Program-made: the position numbers and the translations under genes
From: Frankiales bacterium
Lineage (GTDB): Bacteria > Actinomycetota > Actinomycetes > S36-B12 > CAIYMF01
Direction: 5' to 3'
DNA: 64,000 nt
NCBI GenBank assembly: GCA_016125335.1
Contig: WGLY01000004.1
Span: 82,677-146,676, forward strand
The notes under the pieces: model-generated
What the model saw: only the letters and a program-made list of their open reading frames with translations
What the model was told of the DNA's origin: nothing
The model's database searches: none
Part shown: positions 35,910-44,770 of the stretch, in pieces
Layout: every line of letters begins with the position of its first letter
Position numbering within the stretch: position 1 is the stretch's first letter

Positions 35910-36323
35910 ATGTCCACCACACTGCACATCCCGTCCGCGCCGAGCACGGGGCCGGTCGAGCACCCGACGACGACGCAGAAGAGGGGTCGGCGCACCGCCT
36001 GGATCGTCACGAGCGTCCTCGCCGTGGCGGTGCTGGTCGCCGGCGTCGTCCTGCTCGTCCTGCAGCCCTGGAGCTCGACGAGCTCCCCCGCCACCACGGC
36101 TCCGTCGGTGTCGGCGGTCCAGCTGTACGGCACGGCCTACGGGCCGGGGTCCCAGACCTACCGCGAGCAGGTGCCCGCGGCGGCGGCCGCCTGGACCGAC
36201 GCCTACGGCCCCGGGAGCACCACGTACGCCGAGCAGGTCCCGACGGTCGAGCCCTGGACGGCCGCCTACGGAGAGGGAGGGACCGTGTACGGCGAGCAGG
36301 TGCCGAGCCAGGCCACGCCGTGA
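35910..36323 (+). CDS. Membrane-anchored protein with three tandem repeats
   Basis: A 137-aa protein. A cytoplasmic N-terminus with KRGRR precedes one membrane helix (TAWIVTSVLAVAVLVAGVVLLVLQ region, residues 32-55), a Ser/Thr/Ala linker, and three copies of a 21-22 residue unit: AYGPGSQTYREQVP, AYGPGSTTYAEQVP and AYGEGGTVYGEQVP. Each of the first two is followed by a short spacer with a Trp. GAGGAGGCGGAG precedes the ATG. It is transcribed divergently from the SARP regulator, with the heptamer array 48 bp upstream, so it is probably a direct target. No family recognised. The layout recalls the small repeat protein AfsS controlled by AfsR, but sequence relatedness is not apparent. Confidence 0.75.
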   Translation: MSTTLHIPSAPSTGPVEHPTTTQKRGRRTAWIVTSVLAVAVLVAGVVLLVLQPWSSTSSPATTAPSVSAVQLYGTAYGPGSQTYREQVPAAAAAWTDAYGPGSTTYAEQVPTVEPWTAAYGEGGTVYGEQVPSQATP

Positions 36324-36468
36324 CGCACCGCCCGGGCCGGACCACGGCGACGCCGGCCGGCCCGGGCACCACCCGACGGGACCACGTGCCGTGCACGAGG
36401 TCCCGTTCCACGCGCGAGCCCGGCGGCTCGACTGTCGGGACCGTCCTGCCTGCCCTACCGTCGTGCGG

Positions 36469-38157
36469 GTGACTCGGCTGCTGTGGATCGAGGACCTCCA
36501 GGACCCCGGGCTCGCGACCTCGGTCGAGGAGCTGCGGCGCGAGCTCGCCGGACCCGCCGAGGCCCTGTCCGGCAGCCCGGCGCTGCGGCTCCAGGCCACG
36601 GGCGATGCCCGGGCGGTGCTGAGCACCGAGGCCGACGCCGTCGTCGTGTGGGCCGACCACCCGCTCGAGAGCGCGGTGGCCGAGCGGCTGGCCTCGGCCG
36701 GGCTGCCCGTGCTGCTGGCCGGCCCGAGCCTCCAGGCCGCCGACCCCACCGGGCTGCTCGCCGAGGCGGCCGGCCTGCACGTCACCGGTGCCACGCCGGT
36801 GCACGACGTCCGTGTCCACGGCGGCCCCGGGCATCCCCTGGCGGCCCGCCACGTGCACGCCGCGGGCGACCACGTCGAGCCGCACCTGCACGTGCGCGAC
36901 CGGGTGCTCCTCGTGGACAAGGTGCGCGACGACGTGGAGGTGCTCCAGCAGGCGTGGGTCGGGCTCGCGGCCCAGCCGGTGGCCACCTGGCGCGCCGCCA
37001 CCCGCACCGCGGCCTGGACCCTGGGCGCGCGGCACGCGGCCGTGTCGTCGCGCGAGACGGCGCTGACGGTGCTCGAGCTGCTGCGACGCATCACGGGCAC
37101 GGCCAGTCCGTCCGCGGTCCGCGTCGGGCTGCTCGGCTACGGAGCCATCGGGCACGAGCACAGCCGGGCCGTGCGCGCGGTCGACGGCCTCGAGCTCGCA
37201 GCCGTGTGCGACACCTCGCCGGAGCGGCTCGCCGCCGCCGTCGCGGCAGCGCCCGGCGTCGCGTCGTCCACCCGCGCCGAGGAGCTCCTCGCGCGCGACG
37301 ACGTCGACCTCGTCATCGTCTCGACACCGCCGAGCAGCCACGCCGAGTGGGCGCTGCGGGCGCTGGAGGCGGGCAAGCACGTGATCCTCGAGAAGCCCTT
37401 CGCGCTCGAGACCACCCAGGCCGACCTCGTCATGGCCGAGGCCGCGTCGGCCGGGCTGCTGGTCGCCGTCTACCAGAACCGGCGTTTCGACCCCGACCAC
37501 CTCGCGGTGCGCCGGGCCGTTCGCGCGGGGCTGCTCGGCGAGCTCTTCCACGTCGAGACGTTCGTGGGCGGCTACGGGCACCCGTGCAACCTGTGGCACT
37601 CCGACGCCGGGGTCTCCGGCGGCGCGTTCTACGACTGGGGCTCGCACGTCCTCGACCAGGTGCTCGACCTCGTGCCCGGGCCGGTCGAGCACGTGACCGC
37701 CGCAGCCCACAAGCTGCGCTGGTTCGACGTCACCAACGCCGACCACTCGCGGGTGACGGTCCGCTTCGCCGACGGCGCGGAGGCGGAGTTCGTGCACTCC
37801 GACCTCGCCGCCGCGCTCAAGCCCCGGTGGTACGTGCTCGGCACCGAGGGCGCGCTCGTGGGTCAGTGGCGCACCGAGCGGATCGTGGGCCGCAACGACA
37901 TCGGCACGCTCGTCGAGGACGTGCTCGCCCCCGCCGACTCCCCGCCGCTGCTCGACCTGCACGCCGCGGACGGCAGCGTCACGCGCCTGGCCACGCCGGC
38001 GTCCGGGGCGTACCCGTTCCACCACGAGCTCTCCGACCGGCTCCGGCTCGGCCTGCCGATGAGCGTGACCGCGGCGCAGTCGCGACGCGTGCTCTCGGTC
38101 ATGGAGGCCGCGCGCATCTCGGCCGACACCGGTGGCCGCCCGGTGGAGCCCCGGTGA
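36469..38157 (+). CDS. ThuA-like domain fused to a Gfo/Idh/MocA oxidoreductase
   Basis: A 562-aa two-domain protein. Residues 1-205 resemble a shortened ThuA/class I glutamine-amidotransferase-like domain (MTRLLWIEDLQDPG, ADAVVVWADHPLE, then PVATWRAATRTAAWTLGARH). Residues 210-562 are an NAD(P)-dependent Gfo/Idh/MocA enzyme with VRVGLLGYGAIGHEH, STPPSSHAEWALRALEAGKHV and the EKP motif. Both families act on sugars and cyclitols. GTG at 36469 is one plausible start. It heads a three-gene operon whose members overlap by four bases. The order matches proteins where ThuA and Gfo/Idh are adjacent genes. Confidence 0.8.
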   Translation: MTRLLWIEDLQDPGLATSVEELRRELAGPAEALSGSPALRLQATGDARAVLSTEADAVVVWADHPLESAVAERLASAGLPVLLAGPSLQAADPTGLLAEAAGLHVTGATPVHDVRVHGGPGHPLAARHVHAAGDHVEPHLHVRDRVLLVDKVRDDVEVLQQAWVGLAAQPVATWRAATRTAAWTLGARHAAVSSRETALTVLELLRRITGTASPSAVRVGLLGYGAIGHEHSRAVRAVDGLELAAVCDTSPERLAAAVAAAPGVASSTRAEELLARDDVDLVIVSTPPSSHAEWALRALEAGKHVILEKPFALETTQADLVMAEAASAGLLVAVYQNRRFDPDHLAVRRAVRAGLLGELFHVETFVGGYGHPCNLWHSDAGVSGGAFYDWGSHVLDQVLDLVPGPVEHVTAAAHKLRWFDVTNADHSRVTVRFADGAEAEFVHSDLAAALKPRWYVLGTEGALVGQWRTERIVGRNDIGTLVEDVLAPADSPPLLDLHAADGSVTRLATPASGAYPFHHELSDRLRLGLPMSVTAAQSRRVLSVMEAARISADTGGRPVEPR

Positions 38158-39104
38158 CCGGGCCGGTCCGCTGGGGATTCCTCGGCGCCGGGTTCGTCGC
38201 CTCCCGCGGGGTCGCCCCCGTCGTCCACGCCTCCGGCGTCGCCGTGCTCCAGGTGGTGGCGGCGCGCGAGCTCGCGCGCGCATCGGCGCTGGAACCGGTG
38301 CGCGCGGTCGACTCCTACGACGCCGTGTGCACGGCCGAGGACGTCGACGCCGTGTACGTCTCGCTGCCCAACGACGCGCACCTGCCCTGGGTGCTGCGCG
38401 CGCTCGAGGCCGGCAAGCACGTGCTGTGCGAGAAGCCGTTGGCCCTCGACGCCGCCGAGGTCGAGCGCATGCGGGCCGCGGCCGACTCCGCCGGCCGCCT
38501 GCTCGTGGAGGCGTCGTGGAACCGCTGGCACCCGCGCACACGCCGGGTCGAGGCGCTGCTGGCCGGGCTGGACGCGCCGGTCGAGTCGCGCAGCTGGTTC
38601 ACCTTCCCCGGTGTGCCCCACGACAACTACCGGCTCGATCCGCGCCACGGGGGCGGGGCGCTGCTCGACGTCGGCTGCTACGCGGCCGCTGCCGCACTGC
38701 TCGCCCTCGGCGACGACGTCGACGTCGTGGGCGCATCGGTCCACGTCGGCCCCACCGGGGTCGACCTGACGACGAGCGCCGACCTGCGCTCCGCTCGCGG
38801 CTCGGCGCAGCTGACCGGGTCGTTCGAGCAGGAGGAGTCGCAGGGCTGGGTGGTCACCGCCGGGTCGACCCGGATCGAGGTGCCGCACCCGGCGTTCACG
38901 TCGTGGCGCGAGCCCGCCACGCTCCTGGTGACCGAGGACGGCCGCTCCCGCGAGGAGCGGTTCGAGCCGTGCGACGCGTACGGGCTCATGGTCGACGCCG
39001 TGTCCGACCGCGTGGCCGGCGGCGACTCCTGGGTGCTGCCCCTCTCGTCGTCGGCGGCCGTCGCGGGCACGCTCGACCGCATCCGGGCGGGGGCGACGTC
39101 GTGA
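38154..39104 (+). CDS. Gfo/Idh/MocA-family oxidoreductase
   Basis: A 316-aa single-domain-pair enzyme: RWGFLGAGFVASRGVAP (dinucleotide binding), VYVSLPNDAHLPWVLRALEAGKHVLCEKP with the catalytic-site Lys, and GGGALLDVGCYAAAAALLA. GTG start in a GTGA overlap with the upstream gene. It resembles trans-1,2-dihydrobenzenediol/xylose dehydrogenases of the GFO family. Substrate unknown. Confidence 0.87.
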   Translation: MTGPVRWGFLGAGFVASRGVAPVVHASGVAVLQVVAARELARASALEPVRAVDSYDAVCTAEDVDAVYVSLPNDAHLPWVLRALEAGKHVLCEKPLALDAAEVERMRAAADSAGRLLVEASWNRWHPRTRRVEALLAGLDAPVESRSWFTFPGVPHDNYRLDPRHGGGALLDVGCYAAAAALLALGDDVDVVGASVHVGPTGVDLTTSADLRSARGSAQLTGSFEQEESQGWVVTAGSTRIEVPHPAFTSWREPATLLVTEDGRSREERFEPCDAYGLMVDAVSDRVAGGDSWVLPLSSSAAVAGTLDRIRAGATS

Positions 39105-39991
39105 GCGGCACCACACCTCCGCGGCCGCTGCCGGAGCTGGCCGACGGCGACGTGGCGCTGCCCGACGGCCCGCGGCTCGCGGTGCGCCGCGCCCCCGGCC
39201 CGCTGCGGCCGTTCCTGCTCGTGCACGGACTCGCCAGCAACGCGCACCTGTGGGACGGGGTCGCCCGTCGGCTGGCCGACGCCGGGCACGAGGTGCTCGC
39301 CGTCGACCAGCGCGGCCACGGCCGATCCGAGGTCACGGCGGACGGCTACGACACGACGACGGCAGCGGCCGACCTCGCTGCCCTCATCGGCGTCCTGGGC
39401 TGGAGCGGCGCGCGGTCTCCCGTCGTCGTTGGGCAGTCGTGGGGCGGCAACGTGGTGCTCACGCTCGCCGCGCGCCACGGCGGCGTCGCGGGCCTGGGGC
39501 TGGTCGACGGCGGCTGGATCCACCTCTCGGACCGGTTCGCCACCTTCGAGGAGTGCTGGGACGCCTTCGAGCCGCCGCACCTCGACCACCTCACCCTCGA
39601 CGAGCTCGAGCGCCGGTCCCGCGACTGGAACCGCGGCTGGCCGGAGGAGGGCCGCCGGGCCATGCTCGCCAACTTCCGCGTGGAGCCGGACGGCACGGTG
39701 CGCCCGCACCTGTCGCGCGCGCACCACCGCTCCATCGTGCGGTCGCTCTACGACGACGACCCGCGTCCGCTGTTCGCGCGGGTCGACGTGCCGGCCCTGC
39801 TGATGGCCGCCGTCGCCCAGGTGCCCGACGGGCCGACTCCCGCGACCGGCGCCCGCGACGCGCTGCCGGACTCGCAGCTGCTCTGGTACGTGGGCGCCGC
39901 CCACGACCTGCACGCCGAGCAGCCCGACCGGTGCGCCGCCGACCTGCTGTCACTGGCGGCACGCGCCGACGCCGCGCAGGCCGGCGTCTGA
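39101..39991 (+). CDS. Alpha/beta hydrolase
   Basis: A 296-aa serine hydrolase. The oxyanion region is LLVHGLASNAHLW, the nucleophile elbow GQSWGGN, and the catalytic His lies in YVGAAHDLHAEQP. A GTGA overlap couples it to the oxidoreductase. It is the last gene of the operon and stops 4 bp from the convergent ABC permease gene. Confidence 0.87.
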   Translation: MSGTTPPRPLPELADGDVALPDGPRLAVRRAPGPLRPFLLVHGLASNAHLWDGVARRLADAGHEVLAVDQRGHGRSEVTADGYDTTTAAADLAALIGVLGWSGARSPVVVGQSWGGNVVLTLAARHGGVAGLGLVDGGWIHLSDRFATFEECWDAFEPPHLDHLTLDELERRSRDWNRGWPEEGRRAMLANFRVEPDGTVRPHLSRAHHRSIVRSLYDDDPRPLFARVDVPALLMAAVAQVPDGPTPATGARDALPDSQLLWYVGAAHDLHAEQPDRCAADLLSLAARADAAQAGV

Positions 39992-39995
39992 CGAC

Positions 39996-41666
39996 TCACG
40001 CCGTCTGGAGGTCCCGGCGGTGGAACGCCACCGCGCCCAGCACGAGCAGCGCGACGCCGAGCGCGCACATGACCAGGCCGGCCGCCGCACCCCACGGCTG
40101 CACCGGCACCAGCGCGAGGTGCGTGAAGGGCGAGAGGTCCAGCAGCCACGACGGCCAGCTCAGGGCCGGGCCCAGCAGGGTGAGCAGGTAGGCCACGGGC
40201 AGCACCGTGGCCGGCACCGCGACGGTGGCGCGCGGCACCAGCCCGAAGGCTGCGACCCCCAGGCCGGCGGCGAGCAGCACGACGGGCGCGCCGTTGAGCG
40301 CGGCCGCCAGCGCGTCGGTCCAGGTGACCTCCTCGGACCCGGCGAGCACCGCGCCGAGCCAGGTGGCCGCGCCGGCCACGACGAGGAGCGCGATGCCGCC
40401 CACGAGCGCCAGGACCGCGTGCCCGGCGAGCCAGCGCAGCCGCGACACTGGCCGGGCCAGCACCGCGTCGAGGCGGCCGGCCTCCTCCTCCACCCGCGCC
40501 GCGCCCACGCGCCAGGCGACCTGGAGCACGATGGCGAGCAGCGAGAACGAGGTCATGACAGCCATGAAGCCGCGCACCGACAGCATGTCGCCGAAGCCGA
40601 ACTGCTCGAGCAGGTTCCGGTACTGCTCGTCACCTTCGAGCCAGTCGACCATCGTGACCGTGAGGCCGCCGAACACCGCGGAGTACGCCGCGAGCAGCAG
40701 GGCCCAGGCCAGGAGCGTGCCGCGCGTCGTGCGCCACGCGAACGCCGTCGGGCCGGACAGTCCACGCAGCCGCGGTCGCGGCGCGGCGCGGTCCACCAGC
40801 AGTGCGGACCCGGCGTCGCGCCGGCCGCGGAGGACGACGGCCAGTGCGGCGAGCGACGCCCAGGCCACGGCGTAGGCCAGGATCGCCGCCGGAGCGGGTG
40901 AACCGAATGCGTGCAGCTCGTCGAGCCAGCCGAACGGCGTGAGCCACCGCAGCCACAGCCGTCCGTCGTCTGTTCCGACGACCATGCGCACGACCCATGC
41001 CAGGCCCACCAGGCCCAGGGCCAGCCCGGCTGCGCGCCGGCGCACGTCGAACACCTGCGAGGCCAGCGCGCCCACCGCGGTGAAGGTGACGCCGGTGCCC
41101 GCGATCACGAGCCCGAACAGCAGCGCCCCACTCCACTCCGACGACGCCGCGCCCAGCGTGACGCCGACGGCCGAGCCCAGCACGAGCGCCGCCGCCGAGG
41201 TGATCCCCAGCACGACGAGCATCGCGGAGGCAGGGCGCAGCGGGCCCGCCAGCAGCAGGTCGGCGCGGCCGGACTCCTCCTCGCCGCGCAGCAGCCGGGT
41301 GCTGGTCAGGGACCCCCAGATCGCCATGAGGAGCGTGAGCAGCCACCCGGCGTCCCACACCGTGAAGCCTGCCGCGGTGCCGATGTCGTAGGGGATGCCC
41401 TGCATCATGCGCACCGCGGGGTTGTCGGCGAACATCGCGAACTGCGTCGGGGAGACGCCGTCGGGATAGGCCGTGCGGAACGACGCGACCTCCACGACGA
41501 CCCACACGACGACCATCGCGGCGATCACGAGGGTGGAGCGCCGCACCTGCCGCACGCTGAGCGCGGCGACCGCGCGGCGTGGGTGCCCGCGCGGCTCGGG
41601 CGAGACCGGACGCTGCACGTGGGAGTGCGAGGCCACCGCGGTCGGCTGCTGCATCACGTGGCTCAT
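39996..41666 (-). CDS. ABC-2 type exporter permease
   Basis: A 556-aa membrane protein with about 12 hydrophobic helices and an internal two-half organisation, like the TipA/daunorubicin-type 'exporter of polyketide antibiotics' permeases. RLLRGEEESGRADLLLAGPLRP and the corresponding RVEEEAGRLDAVLARPVSR mark the paired cytoplasmic loops of the two halves. ATG overlaps the ATPase stop (ATGA). Exported substrate unknown. Confidence 0.86.
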   Translation of the reverse strand: MSHVMQQPTAVASHSHVQRPVSPEPRGHPRRAVAALSVRQVRRSTLVIAAMVVVWVVVEVASFRTAYPDGVSPTQFAMFADNPAVRMMQGIPYDIGTAAGFTVWDAGWLLTLLMAIWGSLTSTRLLRGEEESGRADLLLAGPLRPASAMLVVLGITSAAALVLGSAVGVTLGAASSEWSGALLFGLVIAGTGVTFTAVGALASQVFDVRRRAAGLALGLVGLAWVVRMVVGTDDGRLWLRWLTPFGWLDELHAFGSPAPAAILAYAVAWASLAALAVVLRGRRDAGSALLVDRAAPRPRLRGLSGPTAFAWRTTRGTLLAWALLLAAYSAVFGGLTVTMVDWLEGDEQYRNLLEQFGFGDMLSVRGFMAVMTSFSLLAIVLQVAWRVGAARVEEEAGRLDAVLARPVSRLRWLAGHAVLALVGGIALLVVAGAATWLGAVLAGSEEVTWTDALAAALNGAPVVLLAAGLGVAAFGLVPRATVAVPATVLPVAYLLTLLGPALSWPSWLLDLSPFTHLALVPVQPWGAAAGLVMCALGVALLVLGAVAFHRRDLQTA

Positions 41667-42625
41667 GACGCGCTCCCCGGTCCCGGCTGCGCCCCCTGAC
41701 CCGCGGTGCCGCCGTGGGCCGCGGCCACCGCGCGGCGCTGCGCCTCCGTGGTGTCGTAGTAGGTCAGGAAGATCTGCTCCAGGTTCGGCGGGTGGCTCTC
41801 GAGGCGCACGAGGTCCGCGTCGAGCAGACGGCGCAGCACCCCGGACGGCGGTCCGGCCACGGTGATGCGGATCCCGCCGGGCATCGGCTCCACGTCGGCC
41901 ACCTCGGGCAGGTCGTCGAGCGCCGGCGCCTCGCCGGACACCGTCGCCTCGAAGATCGGCGTCGTCATCGCGCGCAGCTGCTCGAGCGTCGTCACCTCCG
42001 CGAGCACACCGGCGCGCAGGATCCCCACGCGCGAACAGAGGTCCTCCACCTCGTCGAGCAGGTGCGAGGAGAGGAACACCGTCTGCCCGGCCGCGGACGC
42101 CTCGCGCGCGAGCGACTGGAACTCGGCCTGCATGAGGGGGTCGAGGCCCACCGTCGGCTCGTCGAGCAGCAGCACGTCGGGCCGCGTCATGAACGCCGCC
42201 ACGAGCGCGACCTTCTGCCGGTTCCCCTTGGAGTAGGAGCGGATCCGCCTGCTCGGGTCGAGGTCGAGCCGCTCGATCAGCTCGTCGCGCAAGTGGGTGT
42301 CGACCGCGCCGGACAGCTGCCCGAGCAGGTGCAGCGCCTCGCTGCCGGTCAGCTGCGGCCACAGGGACACGTCGCCGGGGACGTAGCCGACGCTGCGGTG
42401 CGCCCGCTCGACGTCGGCCACCGGCACGCCGTTGATCCACGCCTCGCCCGCGGTGGGCCGCAGCAGTCCGAGCAGAAGCCGGATGGTGGTGGACTTCCCC
42501 GCACCGTTGGGCCCGAGGAAGCCGAAGATCTCCCCTCGCTGCACGTCGAGGTCGAGCCGGTCCAGGGCGAGCACGTCGCCGAACCTCTTGGTGAGCCCCC
42601 GGGTGCGGATCGCGGTGCCGTCCAT
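41663..42625 (-). CDS. ABC exporter ATP-binding protein
   Basis: A 320-aa ATPase. Walker A is GPNGAGKST (near residue 40), the signature is YSKGNRQKV in place of LSGGQ, Walker B is VLLLDEPTVGLDP, and the switch His lies in FLSSHLLDE. The YSKGN signature is usual in DrrA-like/CcmA-type drug and lipid exporters. It forms a two-gene operon with the permease. Confidence 0.93.
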   Translation of the reverse strand: MDGTAIRTRGLTKRFGDVLALDRLDLDVQRGEIFGFLGPNGAGKSTTIRLLLGLLRPTAGEAWINGVPVADVERAHRSVGYVPGDVSLWPQLTGSEALHLLGQLSGAVDTHLRDELIERLDLDPSRRIRSYSKGNRQKVALVAAFMTRPDVLLLDEPTVGLDPLMQAEFQSLAREASAAGQTVFLSSHLLDEVEDLCSRVGILRAGVLAEVTTLEQLRAMTTPIFEATVSGEAPALDDLPEVADVEPMPGGIRITVAGPPSGVLRRLLDADLVRLESHPPNLEQIFLTYYDTTEAQRRAVAAAHGGTAGQGAQPGPGSAS

Positions 42626-42730
42626 GGCCCCTCCCCACGGGCGGCGGCGAGGGTCCCCGGCACCGCCCTCGCTCTTGAGGCTAGGCAGCGGCGGATGGTG
42701 AGTCCACGCGACGGACGCGGACCGTCCAGG

Positions 42731-44053
42731 TCACGAGCCCAGCTCCGCCAGCGAGTCGACGACGGCCGCGAGCAGAGGTGCGGCGTCGGGCAGCACGGCG
42801 GAGTCGACAGTCACGGCGAGGGAGGCGCGGCCGGCGTACGACATCAGGGCGCTCGTGACGCGCACGTCCAGCGCGAGCGGTGTGCACGGCACCACCTCGA
42901 GGACGCGGCACCCGCACAGCGACAGGGGTTCCACCGGCCCGCGGACGTCGGACGCAGCGAGGTTCACGCGCGCCTGGCCGCGCCGCACGTAGGAGCGCGC
43001 AGCGCGGCGCAGCACGGGCGCGGGCACCGCGTCGGCCGCCCGCACGAGCGCCTCCGTCGCCAGCGCGACGCCGTCGGCCTTCGCCCGGCGGGTCTGCGCC
43101 GCGACGTCGGCGAGCCGCTCGCGCGCGGTGCCGAGGTGCACCGGCAGCTCGACGAAGATCGCGGCGTCGAGGTTGCCCTGCCGCGCGTCCGCTCCCCCGC
43201 CGTGCAGCGAGACGGGCACGATCACCCGCACGCGGGTGGCGGGAGCGAGCAGGGAGCGCTCGCGCAGCACCGAGCGCAGCCCGCCCGCCAGCGCGGCGAG
43301 GTAGACGTCGTTGACGGTGCACCCGGCACGACTCGCCGTCCCGGTGACGTTGTCGAGGTCGACGGTGACCCAGTCCCAGCTCCTGTGCGATCCCACCGGG
43401 CCGTTGAGGACGCTCGGCGGCAGGTCGGGCACCGCCACGGTGCGGACGGCCTGGCGCAGGCGTCGCGCACGCTCGCGCCAGGTGACGGCGCGCGGTGGGA
43501 GGGGCGCGGCGGCGGCGGCCCGGACCTGCGCCGAACGCCCGCGGGCCGGCTGCCCCGACGGGTCGGGCGCGAGCAGGGCGGCCAGCAGCCCCGAGCCGGT
43601 GACGCCGTCGACCAGGCTGTGGTGGGCCTTCACGAGGATCGCCCATCGGTCGCCCGTCCCACCGAGCTGCCAGACCTCCCACGGCGGCCGCGCCGTGTCG
43701 AGCCGGCGGGACATCAGGTCGACGACCTGGTCGCGCCACGCCGCATGCTCGTCGGACGGTGGATGCGCGGCGGCCGGGTCCGGGCGGACGAGGTGCAGGT
43801 GCTGCTCGGGCACGAATCCGGGCTGCTCGACCCACATCGGGCGCAGCGGGTCCGCGCGCCGCGACCGGATGCGTCGGCGGCAGGCCGGCACGGCGGACAC
43901 GCGTCGACCGAGGTCGCTGCGCAGCCGGGCCTCGTCCGGCGCCGGCCCTTCGAGGACCAGGAGCGCGCCGACGTGCAGCGGCGCGTCGTCGGTCTCCAGT
44001 GCGAGGAACGACGCATCGAGCGCCGAGAGCCGCCGGGCCACGACCACCACCAC
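42731..44053 (-). CDS. Wax ester synthase / diacylglycerol O-acyltransferase (WS/DGAT)
   Basis: A 440-aa acyltransferase. The start RRLSALDASFLALE and the active-site HHSLVDG (HHxxxDG) are diagnostic. The C-terminal part has VRVIVPVSLHGG and NLAASDVRGP, also conserved. It makes triacylglycerol or wax esters from acyl-CoA, typical of actinobacterial storage lipid synthesis. The start is one of several GTG codons in a row at 44053-44045. Confidence 0.92.
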   Translation of the reverse strand: MVVVVARRLSALDASFLALETDDAPLHVGALLVLEGPAPDEARLRSDLGRRVSAVPACRRRIRSRRADPLRPMWVEQPGFVPEQHLHLVRPDPAAAHPPSDEHAAWRDQVVDLMSRRLDTARPPWEVWQLGGTGDRWAILVKAHHSLVDGVTGSGLLAALLAPDPSGQPARGRSAQVRAAAAAPLPPRAVTWRERARRLRQAVRTVAVPDLPPSVLNGPVGSHRSWDWVTVDLDNVTGTASRAGCTVNDVYLAALAGGLRSVLRERSLLAPATRVRVIVPVSLHGGGADARQGNLDAAIFVELPVHLGTARERLADVAAQTRRAKADGVALATEALVRAADAVPAPVLRRAARSYVRRGQARVNLAASDVRGPVEPLSLCGCRVLEVVPCTPLALDVRVTSALMSYAGRASLAVTVDSAVLPDAAPLLAAVVDSLAELGS

Positions 44054-44110
44054 CCGTCGCTCCGAGTGTCGCCGTCACGGGACGGCGAGTCGCGCGGGGG
44101 CTGGGTGCGC

Positions 44111-44770
44111 CTAGCGCCGTGGTGGGGTCACTCGGCTCTGGAGGTAGGCCAGGACGGCGAGGACTCTCCGGTTGTGCTCGTGGTCGTCCGCGAGACCCAG
44201 CTTCGCGATGATGCTCGCGACGTGCGTCTCCACGGTCCGCTCCGTGAGCCACAGCCGGCGGGCGATGCCGCGGTTCGTGCGCCCCTCGGCGATGAGCGAG
44301 AGCACGTCCCACTCGCGAGGGGTGAGCGTCGAGAGCGGGTCCTCGCTGGTGCGCGGGCCCAGGAGCCGGGTGACGACCTCCGGGTCGAGCGCCGATCCGC
44401 CGCTGCCCACGCGACGCAGCGCGTCGAGGAAGTCCTCGACGTCGAGGACCCGGTCCTTCAGCAGGTAGCCGAACCGCCCCGACCTCATGAGCTCGACGGA
44501 GTGCTGGGTCTCGACGTGCGCGGACAGCAGCAGCACCGCGAGGTCCGGGTAGTCCTCGCGCAGCCGGCTCGCCGCCCGCGCGCCGTCGTGACCGAGGTGC
44601 GGCGGCATCTCGATGTCCACGACCACGATGTCGGGCCGGGTGCGCCGGACCACGTCGACGAACGCCTCCGCGTCGGCCGCCCGGCCGACCACCTCGTGCC
44701 CCGCGTCCTCGAGCAGGCGCGCCAGCCCCTCGCGGAAGAGCGCGGCGTCCTCGGCGATCACGACACGCAC
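44111..44770 (-). CDS. NarL/LuxR-type response regulator
   Basis: A 219-aa regulator. The receiver has phosphoacceptor Asp in DIVVVDIEMPP with EDAALFREGL at the N-terminus and the Lys in YLLKDRV. The C-terminal LuxR-type helix-turn-helix is LTPREWDVLSLIAEGRTNRGIARRLWLTERTVETHV (residues 149-184). The GTG start overlaps the kinase stop by 13 bp, so the pair is co-translated. Confidence 0.93.
   Translation of the reverse strand: MRVVIAEDAALFREGLARLLEDAGHEVVGRAADAEAFVDVVRRTRPDIVVVDIEMPPHLGHDGARAASRLREDYPDLAVLLLSAHVETQHSVELMRSGRFGYLLKDRVLDVEDFLDALRRVGSGGSALDPEVVTRLLGPRTSEDPLSTLTPREWDVLSLIAEGRTNRGIARRLWLTERTVETHVASIIAKLGLADDHEHNRRVLAVLAYLQSRVTPPRR

Noticed and set aside
32769..36323. Plus-strand open frame of 1184 codons opposite the SARP gene
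   Set aside because: Antisense shadow in high-GC DNA. Only its last 137 codons, from 35910, have a ribosome site and sensible sequence.
35745..37100. N-terminal extension of the SARP protein to 1922 residues
   Set aside because: The extra residues overlap divergent genes and are Arg/Ser-rich noise; the SARP fold starts at MRFGVLG, 35744.
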